64,000 bases of DNA from Ruminococcus flavefaciens (GTDB lineage Bacteria; Bacillota; Clostridia; Oscillospirales; Ruminococcaceae), in assembly GCA_023662725.1 (NCBI GenBank), contig JAMPIL010000001.1:949618-1013617 (forward strand). The letters are read 5' to 3'. Both the position numbers and the translations under genes were made by a program. Positions within the stretch are counted from its first letter, which is position 1; each line of letters opens with the position of its first letter. Below the pieces are notes generated by a model, which did not search any database, was not told where the DNA came from, and worked only from the letters and a program-made list of their open reading frames with translations. Below are positions 26,110 through 34,797 of the stretch, one piece after another.

Positions 26110-26270
26110 AGACCTCCTCGGCAGCTGAAAAGTACTGTATGGCGCAGGATTTTTTGCGTTTTGCAAAGTCAGGTTTTCGCAGGGATACTGTATGTATTGC
26201 AAGGAAAGCTGACGAAGAAAAACACAAAAAAGACAAGTCAGACAGTGCGTTTCAGTTTCCGAGGAGGGCT
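26110..26270. repeat. Long imperfect palindrome, element 3 of 3 (recQ leader)
   Basis: A 161-bp element. The ends AGACCTCCTCGGCAGCTGAA and TTCAGTTTCCGAGGAGGGCT are complementary with three exceptions, and ACTGT/ACAGT and T/A-rich blocks pair inside. The tip read on the minus strand is ATAC-ATACA-GTAT, the same 4-bp stem as element 1. It lies immediately downstream of the predicted recQ promoter, so it would form nearly all of the recQ 5' leader. There is no coding potential. Confidence 0.75.
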
Positions 26271-26275
26271 ATTAT

Positions 26276-26304
26276 ATTATACAATATTTGAGAAATAAAA
26301 TCAA
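26276..26304 (-). promoter_or_regulatory. recQ promoter
   Basis: On the minus strand TTGATT (26299-26304) and TATAAT (26276-26281) are 17 bases apart. Initiation near 26269 would fall at the edge of palindrome element 3, giving a ~190-base structured leader for recQ. Confidence 0.6.
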
Positions 26305-26310
26305 GCATTA

Positions 26311-26345
26311 AAAAGCCGTACCTGAACCCAACAAGTACGGCTTTA
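26311..26345 (-). terminator. Terminator of the pectate lyase gene
   Basis: AAAGCCGTAC and GTACGGCTTT form a ten-pair stem with a 13-base loop; on the minus strand the stem ends in a T-tract (GGCTTTTTAATG). It lies about 130 bases after the lyase stop; the bases between (26346-26473) show no gene. Confidence 0.75.
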
Positions 26346-26473
26346 TCCATGATTTGTCCCTTTTGGCTGTTTTTGCAATGCCTATACTGCAAGACAGCAG
26401 TTGAATACTATTTGCTCTTCAAAATATATTTAAAGAGTGTTAAACAGCAGGAAAAGTGCAGATTATCCGCCGT

Positions 26474-29038
26474 TTATAAACTTTTGATAAGCGCTTTTCT
26501 GATAAGGACTTCATCGAATGCGTCAATGATTTTGTCGCCGTCCATATCAGCGGACTCTGATTGCTCGGCTGTGAGCGGAGCAATGCCCAGAAGATGTTTC
26601 TGAATGAGGACGATATCGGAGATTCCGACTTTTCCGTCTTTATTGATATCACCCTTTATTGTAAAGGATGAAGCAGGAACAGCGAAGACGGTGAAGTTAA
26701 CGCATTGATATGACTGCCCATTGCTTCCCAGAACGATTTTTTCTCCGGTTTTAACGGTCTTTTTATATGGTATAAACGTAAGATCGTTTGATGTAGTAAA
26801 AACAAAGTCTGAAGATGTGAAATCCTGTGACTTATCACACATTTTCTTATAGCTTTCAAGCCAATCAGGAGTATTTTCCACTCGGCTGTCGAGAGCGACA
26901 TAGAGATCTATATCCTCAGCAGCAGTAAATTCGGCTGTATCTCCTGTTGTTCCCTTTGCGTCACATGAGGTCATAAGAATTTCTGCGTCCTTCAAAGCTT
27001 CAGGAAGAGAAGCGATAGTGAATGTTCTGTCCCCGAATATAAGTGAACCAACGTTTCCATTTTGTCCGATGTTCCAGCTTTGCGGATTGGCATTATCGCT
27101 TATTTTGACATTTTTGATAAGTTTACCGTTAAGAACGACAGCTTCTCTGCCGAAAACAAAGCTGTCAGCATTAAGAAGGTAACCCTCTCCGCCGGTAAAT
27201 TTGAGGTAAAGGCTGTGAACTCCTGTTATAGTTGGGATAGTATATTCAAGCTCCTGATAGTCAGAAAAACCGTTTGTTCCGCTGAATGCTATCTTAGCGG
27301 CAGGAGTTCCCTCCATTTTATCGAGATAAAGCTCGATTCCGGCAGCATTGCCTGAAATATTGAGCTTAATGCTTTTGGCTCCGTCTTCAAAATCAACTTT
27401 TCGGAACATTATCCAGTCACCGTTTTCGACGAATCCGATATTTTGCCCGCCGGAATCAAGATCCTCGACACGCACACCTTCCTGCGAGTCATAAGCTTCC
27501 GCCTGAATTGTTTCAAAAGCTGAAATCGGTTCAACAGAATTTTCGGGAGAAAGCTCGACAACGCCTTCGGGGAAAGAATCAACAGTAAGATCGTTGATGT
27601 AGTATTCAATATTTGTATAGCCGAGACCGCAGTAATCGCCGTTTGTATCGCCTGCGTCGTTAGGATCAAGACCTCTTGCAAGCTCCCAGTCATCGGGCAT
27701 ACCGTCATTATCGCTGTCTATAATTTCTTTTTTCAGAACTGCGGACGGATAATTATATGTTACTCCGCATTGAATTTTGTATTTATCAAGGTCGGTTTTG
27801 GTTGAATCGTATTCAGCAGTACCGCTGCAAGAGCCAGTTCCGTTTTTGGTTTCCTCAGCGCATTGCTTATCAATATCGGTTCTTTTATCGGGAGAAATAC
27901 CGTTTCCGGCAAAGCTTATAACGTGTTCGTAGGAATCTGCGGCGCTTTCAACTTCTGAAACAGATGAAACGTTCTCACCGTTAACAATTGTTTCAAACGG
28001 AGAATTGGAAACGAGATCGTTTTTAGTTATACCGATAGATGTTTTAACATCAACTCCTGCCCAGTTATCATTGGTGGGAGTCTCATAAACGGAGTTGTCC
28101 TTGTTGAGGATTCTGTTTCCGGTGATGTAAACCTTAAAATTCTGCGGTTTAGTACTGCTGTCAACATTCATGTAATGCTTTCCTCCGGTGGTACTGTTTC
28201 CCATTTTCAGAGTATTATTTACATAATTAAGGTGACCGATAGTACCGTAAGCCGTCTGATATCCCCAATCATAGATGATATTGTTTGTGAAATCGGCAGT
28301 TTCCTGACCTTCGACCTTTCCACGGAAATTTCTTGAAACATTGTGGATAATAAGGTTGTGATCGAATGTGAGATAGCCCTTTCCCATCATAAGACCGAAG
28401 CCGTGTAGTCCTTTCTTATGACCTCCCCATGAGTCGGCAGGACCAATAACGGAATATTGAACTGTATAGTATTCGTTGTTGGAGTAAAGTCCCCATTGCT
28501 CGTCGGTAGTCCATCCCATAGAGCAGTGGTCTATGATCGAATGTGAGCCTTTAGCGCCGCCCCATGCGTCATTTCCGGAGCTTGTTGAAGCGTATGGTCC
28601 GGGACGAGAGCTTATATAGCGGCAGATTATATTATCTCCTGCCATGCCGAGCTTATAGTTTTTCAATGTTATGCCTGAGCCTCCGGGAGCAGTTTGTCCG
28701 GCTATAGTAATATTGCTCTGGCAGAGAATATTGCTTTTAAGCTCAATAGTTCCGCTTACATCGAAAACTACGATACGGTTTGATTTGCTTACAGCGTCAC
28801 GGAATGAACCTGTTCCGCTGTCGTTAAGATTTGTAACATGGTAAACCTCGCCGCCTCTTCCTCCTGTAGCATATTTGCCGCCGCCGACAGCTCCCGGAAA
28901 GGCCGGAACGTTTGAAGAAGCGGCAGAAGCTGAAATCTCATGTACATCCGATTTATCAGGAGCAATTCCCGAAATACATGAAAAAGCCGTTACCATTCCC
29001 GCAAGAAGAGCGGTGATTTTTTTAAACTTTTTCTTCAT
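26474..29038 (-). CDS. Secreted pectate lyase with CBM6-like module and C-terminal dockerin
   Basis: An 854-residue modular enzyme likely docked to a cellulosome. The start at 29038 is chosen because AGGAGG precedes it and a signal peptide follows (MKKKFKKITALLAGMVTAFS); an in-frame start 54 bases upstream is unlikely. Modules in order: a parallel beta-helix lyase of the PL1-like kind (about 38-350; FPGAVGGGKYATGGRGGEVY, FDVSGTIELKSNI), a Ca-binding loop DSDNDGMPDDWE near 441, a CBM6-like domain (about 505-625; FETIQAEAYDSQEG to LNADSFVFG), an unrecognised beta domain, and a dockerin in the last 60 residues (GDINKDGKVGISDIVLIQKH, MDGDKIIDAFDEVLIRK). It would cleave pectin backbones in plant cell walls. 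Confidence 0.88.
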   Translation of the reverse strand: MKKKFKKITALLAGMVTAFSCISGIAPDKSDVHEISASAASSNVPAFPGAVGGGKYATGGRGGEVYHVTNLNDSGTGSFRDAVSKSNRIVVFDVSGTIELKSNILCQSNITIAGQTAPGGSGITLKNYKLGMAGDNIICRYISSRPGPYASTSSGNDAWGGAKGSHSIIDHCSMGWTTDEQWGLYSNNEYYTVQYSVIGPADSWGGHKKGLHGFGLMMGKGYLTFDHNLIIHNVSRNFRGKVEGQETADFTNNIIYDWGYQTAYGTIGHLNYVNNTLKMGNSTTGGKHYMNVDSSTKPQNFKVYITGNRILNKDNSVYETPTNDNWAGVDVKTSIGITKNDLVSNSPFETIVNGENVSSVSEVESAADSYEHVISFAGNGISPDKRTDIDKQCAEETKNGTGSCSGTAEYDSTKTDLDKYKIQCGVTYNYPSAVLKKEIIDSDNDGMPDDWELARGLDPNDAGDTNGDYCGLGYTNIEYYINDLTVDSFPEGVVELSPENSVEPISAFETIQAEAYDSQEGVRVEDLDSGGQNIGFVENGDWIMFRKVDFEDGAKSIKLNISGNAAGIELYLDKMEGTPAAKIAFSGTNGFSDYQELEYTIPTITGVHSLYLKFTGGEGYLLNADSFVFGREAVVLNGKLIKNVKISDNANPQSWNIGQNGNVGSLIFGDRTFTIASLPEALKDAEILMTSCDAKGTTGDTAEFTAAEDIDLYVALDSRVENTPDWLESYKKMCDKSQDFTSSDFVFTTSNDLTFIPYKKTVKTGEKIVLGSNGQSYQCVNFTVFAVPASSFTIKGDINKDGKVGISDIVLIQKHLLGIAPLTAEQSESADMDGDKIIDAFDEVLIRKALIKSL

Positions 29039-29083
29039 ATAGTATAGCCTCCTATAAAAGCAGTAAAAATTCTTGTTGATAAT

Positions 29084-29112
29084 ATTATACATTATTTTTA
29101 GAAAAAATACAA
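29084..29112 (-). promoter_or_regulatory. Weak candidate promoter of the pectate lyase gene
   Basis: On the minus strand TATAAT (29084-29089) lies about 45 bases upstream of the start. Seventeen bases further up is TTGTAT, a poor -35, so an activator may be needed. Confidence 0.35.
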
Positions 29113-29267
29113 TAAAAAATAGTATCTTTTTATATTGGTTTAAATCTTAATTATTCTAAAGGAGTTAATATACTATTGAAAATAATCTTCTATCTGAAAT
29201 GATATAAGATATTATTATACAGTTTATTGTTTGAATATAAAATGTTTCCTTAAATTTGAAAAAGATG

Positions 29268-29296
29268 TTGAATTGTCAGCGAATGTATGATATAAT
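29268..29296 (+). promoter_or_regulatory. Promoter of the 29361 gene
   Basis: TTGAAT (29268-29273) and TATAAT (29291-29296) with a 17-base spacer and TG before the -10. The rest of 29039-29360 is very AT-rich and shows nothing else. Confidence 0.6.
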
Positions 29297-29360
29297 ATAA
29301 TGTATATGTTCAGAATTAATTTTAAAAGTACGCTTTAACAGCGTCGGATAGGAGTTTGTT

Positions 29361-29780
29361 ATGAATTTTTCAGATATGATCACTACTCTTTCTCAGCAGA
29401 CTGAGATGGTTAAGCCGGAGCTTTTTCCGTTTCCCTTTAAAAGTCATCTTATTTTCTGCTGTATCGGCTTTATTTTTCTTGCGTATCGCTTCTATACTCA
29501 GCGAAGACCGCATCAGATCATAATGGCATTTGCGCTTCCGATCTCGCTTATGGTGTGGCTTTCGGAAAAGAAATCAGTTTACTATACGATGGGAATTATA
29601 GAGCTTGTTCTGATAGTTGCAGCAATCGCAGCCACGGTAGTTTATAATGTTCATAATTCCAAAAAGAAAAATGGAAAAGACGCTGCGGAAGAAGCATCGG
29701 ATGAAAACGGAGCTGCTGAAGAAAACGATGCCGATGAAAATGAAGATTCCTCAGATGATGAAAGCGGCAAGGAGGAATAA
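29361..29780 (+). CDS. Small membrane protein with acidic tail
   Basis: A 139-residue protein with three predicted membrane helices (HLIFCCIGFIFLAYRFYT, IIMAFALPISLMVWLS, GIIELVLIVAAIAATVVYNV) and a strongly acidic C-terminal tail of about 40 residues, mostly Glu, Asp, Ala and Ser. AGGAG precedes the ATG. No family is recognised. It directly precedes the dehydrogenase gene (three bases apart), so both are likely on one transcript. Confidence 0.7.
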   Translation: MNFSDMITTLSQQTEMVKPELFPFPFKSHLIFCCIGFIFLAYRFYTQRRPHQIIMAFALPISLMVWLSEKKSVYYTMGIIELVLIVAAIAATVVYNVHNSKKKNGKDAAEEASDENGAAEENDADENEDSSDDESGKEE

Positions 29781-29783
29781 TCC

Positions 29784-30734
29784 TTGAAAATAGCTGTTCT
29801 TGATTGGTATACGGTGAACATAAACGGAGATATTTCGACATCGGCTCTTGAAGAGCTTGGCGATGTGAAAATTATTCCAATGACAAAGCCGGAGGAAACT
29901 GCGAAGAATATTGGTGATGCTGATATTGTTCTCTGCAATAAGGTTCTTATCACAAAAGAGATAATGGATGCTTGTCCGAATATCAAGTATATAGGACTTT
30001 TTGCAACCGGATTCAATAATATTGACATAAAATATGCCGCTGAAAAGGGGATAACAGTCTGCAATGCTGGACAGTATTCAACAAACGCAGTTGCACAGCA
30101 GACTTTTGCATACATACTCGATCATTTCAGCCGTATAAGAGATTACGATATTGCCGTTAAGAACGGCGAATGGGAACGTTTTCCGTCGTTTTCTTATTTC
30201 CCTATACCGATATCAGAGCTTGCCGGAAGAAATCTTTCCATCGTAGGCTTTGGCTCTATTGGACGAAAAACTGCAGAGATCGGCAGAGCTTTCGGCATGA
30301 ATATAATTGTTGCTACAAGAACTGTTCCCGAAAATTGCCAATATGAGGTTACCGATATTCAGACTGCTGCTGAAAAGGCGGATGTTCTGACGTTTCATTG
30401 TCCTCTTAACGAGCAGACAAGAGGAATCTTAAATAGCTGCTTGCTTTCAAAAATGAAGAAAACAGCGGTGCTTATCAATACTTCAAGAGGCGGAGTTATC
30501 TGCGAGAGCGATCTTGCTGAAGCTCTTAACAGCGGAAAAATTGCCGCAGCTTACCTGGATGTTCTCGAAAAAGAACCTATGTCGCCGGATACTCCGCTGA
30601 AAAACGCAAAGAACTGCGTTATAACTCCTCATACTGCATGGGCGGCTCTTGAAACAAGACAGCGGCTTGTGGATATTGTATGCGAAAATATAAGAGCTTG
30701 GCAAAACGGCTCGGTTAAAAATAAGGTTAATTGA
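29784..30734 (+). CDS. D-2-hydroxyacid dehydrogenase
   Basis: A 316-residue NAD-dependent enzyme of the D-isomer-specific family that includes glycerate and phosphoglycerate dehydrogenases. The Rossmann motif GFGSIGRKTAEIGRAFGM is near residue 150. The catalytic Arg is in LINTSRGGVICESDLAEAL, the Glu is near VLEKEPMSPDTPL, and the His is in ITPHTAWAALETRQRL. The TTG start at 29784 has GGAGG nine bases upstream within the end of the previous gene. The substrate is probably glycerate/hydroxypyruvate, but this is by resemblance only. Confidence 0.88.
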   Translation: MKIAVLDWYTVNINGDISTSALEELGDVKIIPMTKPEETAKNIGDADIVLCNKVLITKEIMDACPNIKYIGLFATGFNNIDIKYAAEKGITVCNAGQYSTNAVAQQTFAYILDHFSRIRDYDIAVKNGEWERFPSFSYFPIPISELAGRNLSIVGFGSIGRKTAEIGRAFGMNIIVATRTVPENCQYEVTDIQTAAEKADVLTFHCPLNEQTRGILNSCLLSKMKKTAVLINTSRGGVICESDLAEALNSGKIAAAYLDVLEKEPMSPDTPLKNAKNCVITPHTAWAALETRQRLVDIVCENIRAWQNGSVKNKVN

Positions 30735-30749
30735 ATCAGGGAGATTTTT

Positions 30750-31550
30750 ATGAGAAATATTTCCGAAAAAAAACGTATCGTTATAAAACTTGGAACTTCT
30801 ACTCTTGCTCATAAAACCGGCAAGCTGAATATAAGAAGAATGAATAATTTAGTTCGTGTTATATCCGATCTGCACAATTCCGGAAAAGAAATCATTATGG
30901 TTTCATCAGGCGCTGTCGGACTCGGAGCAGGAAAGCTCGGACTTGCAGAAAGACCTCGTGAAACACGGTTCAAACAGGCTGTCGCCGCTATCGGACAGTG
31001 CGAGCTGATGCACGTTTACGATGATATGTTTGCAAAATACAGCGTCACAGTCGCTCAGATACTTCTTACAAAAACTATAATAAATAATCCGAATCACTGT
31101 GAAAATTTCAAAAATACTGTCGAAAGTCTTGTCGAAATGGGAGTTATTCCTATCGTCAACGAAAATGACACTATTGCTATTGACGAGCTGGAATTGGAAA
31201 TAGGAGAGAACGATTCGCTTTCAGCTCTTGTTGCAAGTCTTTCCGGAGCAGATCTGCTGCTGATACTTTCTGATATAGACGGACTTTACGATGATGATCC
31301 GAGATCAAATCCCGATGCAAAGCCAATTACTGTGGTTGAGGAGATAACTCCGGAAATAGAAAGCGTTGCAGGCGGAGCGGGAACAAATCTTGGAACAGGC
31401 GGAATGTCCACAAAGATAAATGCTGCCAAAATCGCTGTAGAAGCAGGAATTGACATGGTAATTATGAACGGAAACGATCCTGAACTTTTGTACGATTTAT
31501 TTGAAAATAAAGAAATCGGTACTATTTTTAAGGCAAATAAGCACATATAA
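30750..31550 (+). CDS. proB: Glutamate 5-kinase
   Basis: ProB phosphorylates glutamate in the first step of proline synthesis. Motifs: IVIKLGTSTLAHKTGKLN at the start, SSGAVGLGAGKLGL, NENDTIAIDELEL and LLILSDIDGLYDDDPR. At 266 residues it is the short, kinase-only form and lacks the C-terminal PUA domain of the E. coli enzyme. It starts 15 bases after the dehydrogenase and precedes proA by 21 bases. Confidence 0.95.
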   Translation: MRNISEKKRIVIKLGTSTLAHKTGKLNIRRMNNLVRVISDLHNSGKEIIMVSSGAVGLGAGKLGLAERPRETRFKQAVAAIGQCELMHVYDDMFAKYSVTVAQILLTKTIINNPNHCENFKNTVESLVEMGVIPIVNENDTIAIDELELEIGENDSLSALVASLSGADLLLILSDIDGLYDDDPRSNPDAKPITVVEEITPEIESVAGGAGTNLGTGGMSTKINAAKIAVEAGIDMVIMNGNDPELLYDLFENKEIGTIFKANKHI

Positions 31551-31571
31551 ATTATTTAAGGAGAAATATTT

Positions 31572-32819
31572 ATGAGCTATACAGAAGAACTCGGAATTAA
31601 GGCCAAAGCCGCTGAAACTGCTATTGCTTCGGCGGGAACAATGCTTAAAAATAAGGCTCTTGCGGCTATTTCAAAGGCTCTTATTGAAAATCAGGAACTT
31701 ATTATGGCTGAAAACGCTAAGGATATAGCTGCGGCAAAGGCAAACGGAATGTCCGAAGCTATGCAGGACAGATTAAAACTTGACGAAAAGCGTATTGCAG
31801 GTATGGCAAAAGGTGTTGACGAGCTTATTGTGCTGAACGATCCTATCGGAGAGGTTATTGAAGGTTTTGTGCGTCCGAACGGTATTAAAATAGCAAAAAC
31901 GAGAGTACCGCTGGGAATTATCGGAATTATTTTTGAATCACGTCCGAATGTTACCGTAGACGCAGCCGCTCTTTGTCTCAAAACCGGAAATGCTGTTATC
32001 CTTAAAGGCGGAAAAGAGGCTATAAATTCAAATATATGCCTCGGTTCTATAATGAGAAATGCTATTGCCGAAGCCGGACTTCCGGCGGACGTTATTCAGG
32101 TTGTTGAAAGCACATCCCGTGAAACAACGAATGAACTTATGAAGCTGAATCAATATCTTGACGTTCTTATTCCAAGAGGAAGCGGCAGACTTATTCAGGC
32201 TGTTGTAAATACTGCGACTGTTCCTGTTATAGAAACCGGTACGGGAAATTGTCATGTATACGTTGATTCTTCGGCTGATGCAGAAATGGCTGTAGATATT
32301 GTCGATAACGGAAAAACTCAGCGTCCGTCGGTCTGCAACGCTGTTGAAAGCCTTCTCATTCATAAAGATTGTGCGGAGAAGATACTTCCCATGATAGCTG
32401 AACGCCTTGATAAACATAATGTTAAGTTCTATGGGTGCAGCAGAACTGCGGAAATTCTTGGCGATCGTGTTGAACATGCAACAGATGAAGAATATGCAAC
32501 TGAATTTCTCGATTACGTTATATCAGTTAAGGTAGTTGAAGATATTGACGAGGCTATAGCTCATATCGGACGTTTTGGAACAAAGCATTCTGAATGCATT
32601 GTAACCAAATCGCTTGAAAATGCTGAAAAGTTCCAGAAAATGGTCGATGCGGCAGCGGTTTATGTAAACGCTTCGACTCGGTTTACAGACGGAGGAGAGT
32701 TCGGATTCGGCGCCGAGATCGGCATTTCTACTCAGAAACTTCACGCAAGAGGTCCGATGGGACTTAAAGAACTGACAACTGTTAAATATCTTATCAATGG
32801 AAACGGTCAGATAAGATAA
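31572..32819 (+). CDS. proA: Gamma-glutamyl phosphate reductase
   Basis: ProA reduces glutamyl-5-phosphate to glutamate semialdehyde, using NADPH; with ProB it feeds proline synthesis. The 415-residue protein has the aldehyde-dehydrogenase-like NAD-binding core (RVPLGIIGIIFESRPNVTVD, LKGGKEAINSN) and the catalytic Cys in QRPSVCNAVESLLIH. The signature VYVNASTRFTDGGEFGFGAE is complete. AAGGAG precedes the ATG. Confidence 0.96.
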   Translation: MSYTEELGIKAKAAETAIASAGTMLKNKALAAISKALIENQELIMAENAKDIAAAKANGMSEAMQDRLKLDEKRIAGMAKGVDELIVLNDPIGEVIEGFVRPNGIKIAKTRVPLGIIGIIFESRPNVTVDAAALCLKTGNAVILKGGKEAINSNICLGSIMRNAIAEAGLPADVIQVVESTSRETTNELMKLNQYLDVLIPRGSGRLIQAVVNTATVPVIETGTGNCHVYVDSSADAEMAVDIVDNGKTQRPSVCNAVESLLIHKDCAEKILPMIAERLDKHNVKFYGCSRTAEILGDRVEHATDEEYATEFLDYVISVKVVEDIDEAIAHIGRFGTKHSECIVTKSLENAEKFQKMVDAAAVYVNASTRFTDGGEFGFGAEIGISTQKLHARGPMGLKELTTVKYLINGNGQIR

Positions 32820-32893
32820 TTATAAGATTGAGATGATGAATTTTCAAGTGTACCCTAAATAAAAATAATTTTATTTAATTTATGGAGGTCGGA

Positions 32894-34759
32894 ATGGCTA
32901 TCAGAAAAGATTTGGACGATATGCTCAATAATCTGAAAAAGGGCGGAGAAACAGGAAGAAATGCCCCGAATGAGCAAAACGTTCTTAAAAGAAAAAGCAT
33001 TTACGACGATATGTCAGTTGACGATTTGCTGAATGCGCTGACAGAAGAAAAGAAGCCAAGTCTTGCAGAAAATATTATTAACGAACTTGAAGAAAAAAAC
33101 AATAAAACAGAGGAAATTCAGCCGCAAAAAATATCTGAGCCGGGGATTCTGCCGGAACAGTCTGAAACAAAAAAGAAGAAAATAGTTATAACAGGCGAAC
33201 TTCCTGATTATGAAGCTATTCGCCGTCAGGAAATGGAGAGGATGCGTCTTGAACATGAGCGTGCAGGATTTCCTGTTCAGCCTGATGAGGAAACAGGAGA
33301 GATTAACGAAGTTCAAGAAGAAATTATTCCCGAAGCAGATATAAAAAATGCGGGAGAAACTGTTGAAACTTATGAAGCGGCTGAAATAATGTCGATAGAA
33401 ATTTCTGACGAACCGGAAATTGAAACTGAGCCTGTAGAAGGGCCGAAGCCTGAAAAAAAGGTTAAAAAAGGTCTTTTCTCAAAACGTAAAAAGAAGCGTG
33501 ATTCTGAAGATATTGCGGAGAAATCGGAAAGAAAATCTGCTGAAGAGTCGGTTTCTGATGAATATGCGATCAAAATTGACGATATTTTCGACAGTGAATC
33601 AGAGGATGAAAATGCAGTATCTGAACCGGAAAATGTTCCTGTTCAGGATGAAGTAACGGCAGAAGAAAAAATACACGAAGAGTTTATTAATGAAGAGGAA
33701 GGCTCCGCAGTCGAGCTTATAGACGCTGCACTCGCAGCTATAAATAGTTCGGCAGGTGAAACGGAAACCGCTGTAGAAGAAGTAGGGGATGAATCTGAAA
33801 ATATTTCCGAAACTGTTGAAGAGACCGAAGAAAACGAGATCCGAGTAAGCAGTCTTATTGACGGAATAAGAGAAAATGCCGCCAGCGCTATTGCTGAACT
33901 TGATAAGCCGAAAGAGGAAACCGTCGAGTTTCCTGCCGAGCCTGTTATTAAGAAAGCTTCCGAAGAAAAAACGAATAATCCTATTGAAACGAAAAAGGGA
34001 AGAATAACATCAGCTTTAACAAAGATTCTTGATGAAGATACTGACGCTCTTCTCAACGAAAAAAGTGAGAAAACTGAATCTGATGAAGTTTCTGAAAGGA
34101 AAGGCAAGAAAAAGTTCAGGAAGAGATTATATGCAATTATGGGAGTAGTTTTTGCGTTTTTTGCAGTTATAGGAATTATCACTTCCGTTGGAAAGGGTAT
34201 AGGTCTTATAAAGAACTTTACATCGGGTGAAGTCAAGAAAGATGGATTTACAGAGGTGATATATCCGGCAGTGATAATGGATATCGAATCTTTCAATAAC
34301 GCATCAGAGCTGACTTCCGAGCAGATAATCACGGCTTCTATCTGGTCTATAATTATGAATGATGAGAAGATATCGAAGTATTCGCTTAATGCCGGAGGAG
34401 ATACGGTTTCTATCTCGGCATATGATGTTGAAGCGCAGGCTGTTGAGCTTTTTGGACAGGATCTCCCTGAATTTGTTCATACCACATTAGGACCTGTTGA
34501 ATCGAGATTTTACTTTGACGTCGACAGAGGAGCGTATAATGTTAAGGTAAAGCCAATCATCTTTACATATCATCCGGAAATCAAATCAATCGTGAAAAGC
34601 GGAAGCGATTACACCGTTACTGTTGATTACGTTGATGAACGTCCTGCTTGGATGGAAAAGAGCGTCTCAAAATCGGTCGAGTTTAATATTACTGAAAAAG
34701 ACGACGGAACATACCGGATAAATTCGATGAAAATACTTTACATGAAAACCTCTAACTGA
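32894..34759 (+). CDS. Glu-rich single-pass membrane protein
   Basis: A 621-residue protein in three parts: a long disordered cytoplasmic N-terminus very rich in Glu, Pro and Ala (about 1-400, with a Lys-rich patch KKGLFSKRKKKRD), one membrane helix (LYAIMGVVFAFFAVIGIITS, near 410-432) and an extracytoplasmic domain of about 185 residues (from FTEVIYPAVIMDI onwards, with FGQDLPEFVHTTLGP). ATG 32894 with GGAGGT is preferred to ATG 32882. The layout, charged interior plus small outer domain, suggests an envelope or division scaffold, but no family is recognised. A terminator follows. Confidence 0.7.
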   Translation: MAIRKDLDDMLNNLKKGGETGRNAPNEQNVLKRKSIYDDMSVDDLLNALTEEKKPSLAENIINELEEKNNKTEEIQPQKISEPGILPEQSETKKKKIVITGELPDYEAIRRQEMERMRLEHERAGFPVQPDEETGEINEVQEEIIPEADIKNAGETVETYEAAEIMSIEISDEPEIETEPVEGPKPEKKVKKGLFSKRKKKRDSEDIAEKSERKSAEESVSDEYAIKIDDIFDSESEDENAVSEPENVPVQDEVTAEEKIHEEFINEEEGSAVELIDAALAAINSSAGETETAVEEVGDESENISETVEETEENEIRVSSLIDGIRENAASAIAELDKPKEETVEFPAEPVIKKASEEKTNNPIETKKGRITSALTKILDEDTDALLNEKSEKTESDEVSERKGKKKFRKRLYAIMGVVFAFFAVIGIITSVGKGIGLIKNFTSGEVKKDGFTEVIYPAVIMDIESFNNASELTSEQIITASIWSIIMNDEKISKYSLNAGGDTVSISAYDVEAQAVELFGQDLPEFVHTTLGPVESRFYFDVDRGAYNVKVKPIIFTYHPEIKSIVKSGSDYTVTVDYVDERPAWMEKSVSKSVEFNITEKDDGTYRINSMKILYMKTSN

Positions 34760-34762
34760 ATT

Positions 34763-34796
34763 AAAATGACGAACCAAAAACGGTTCGTCATTTTTT
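34763..34796. terminator. Bidirectional terminator
   Basis: AAAATGACGAACC and GGTTCGTCATTTT pair with a short A-rich loop; TTTTTTG follows on the plus strand. It separates the convergent Glu-rich gene and GH25 gene. Confidence 0.8.
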
Positions 34797-34797
34797 G

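Noticed and set aside
33643-34332. Minus-strand ORF of 229 codons rich in Ser, Phe and Ile
   Set aside because: It is the mirror of the Glu-rich coding region on the plus strand; GAA/GAT-rich sense codons give Ser/Phe-rich antisense readings.
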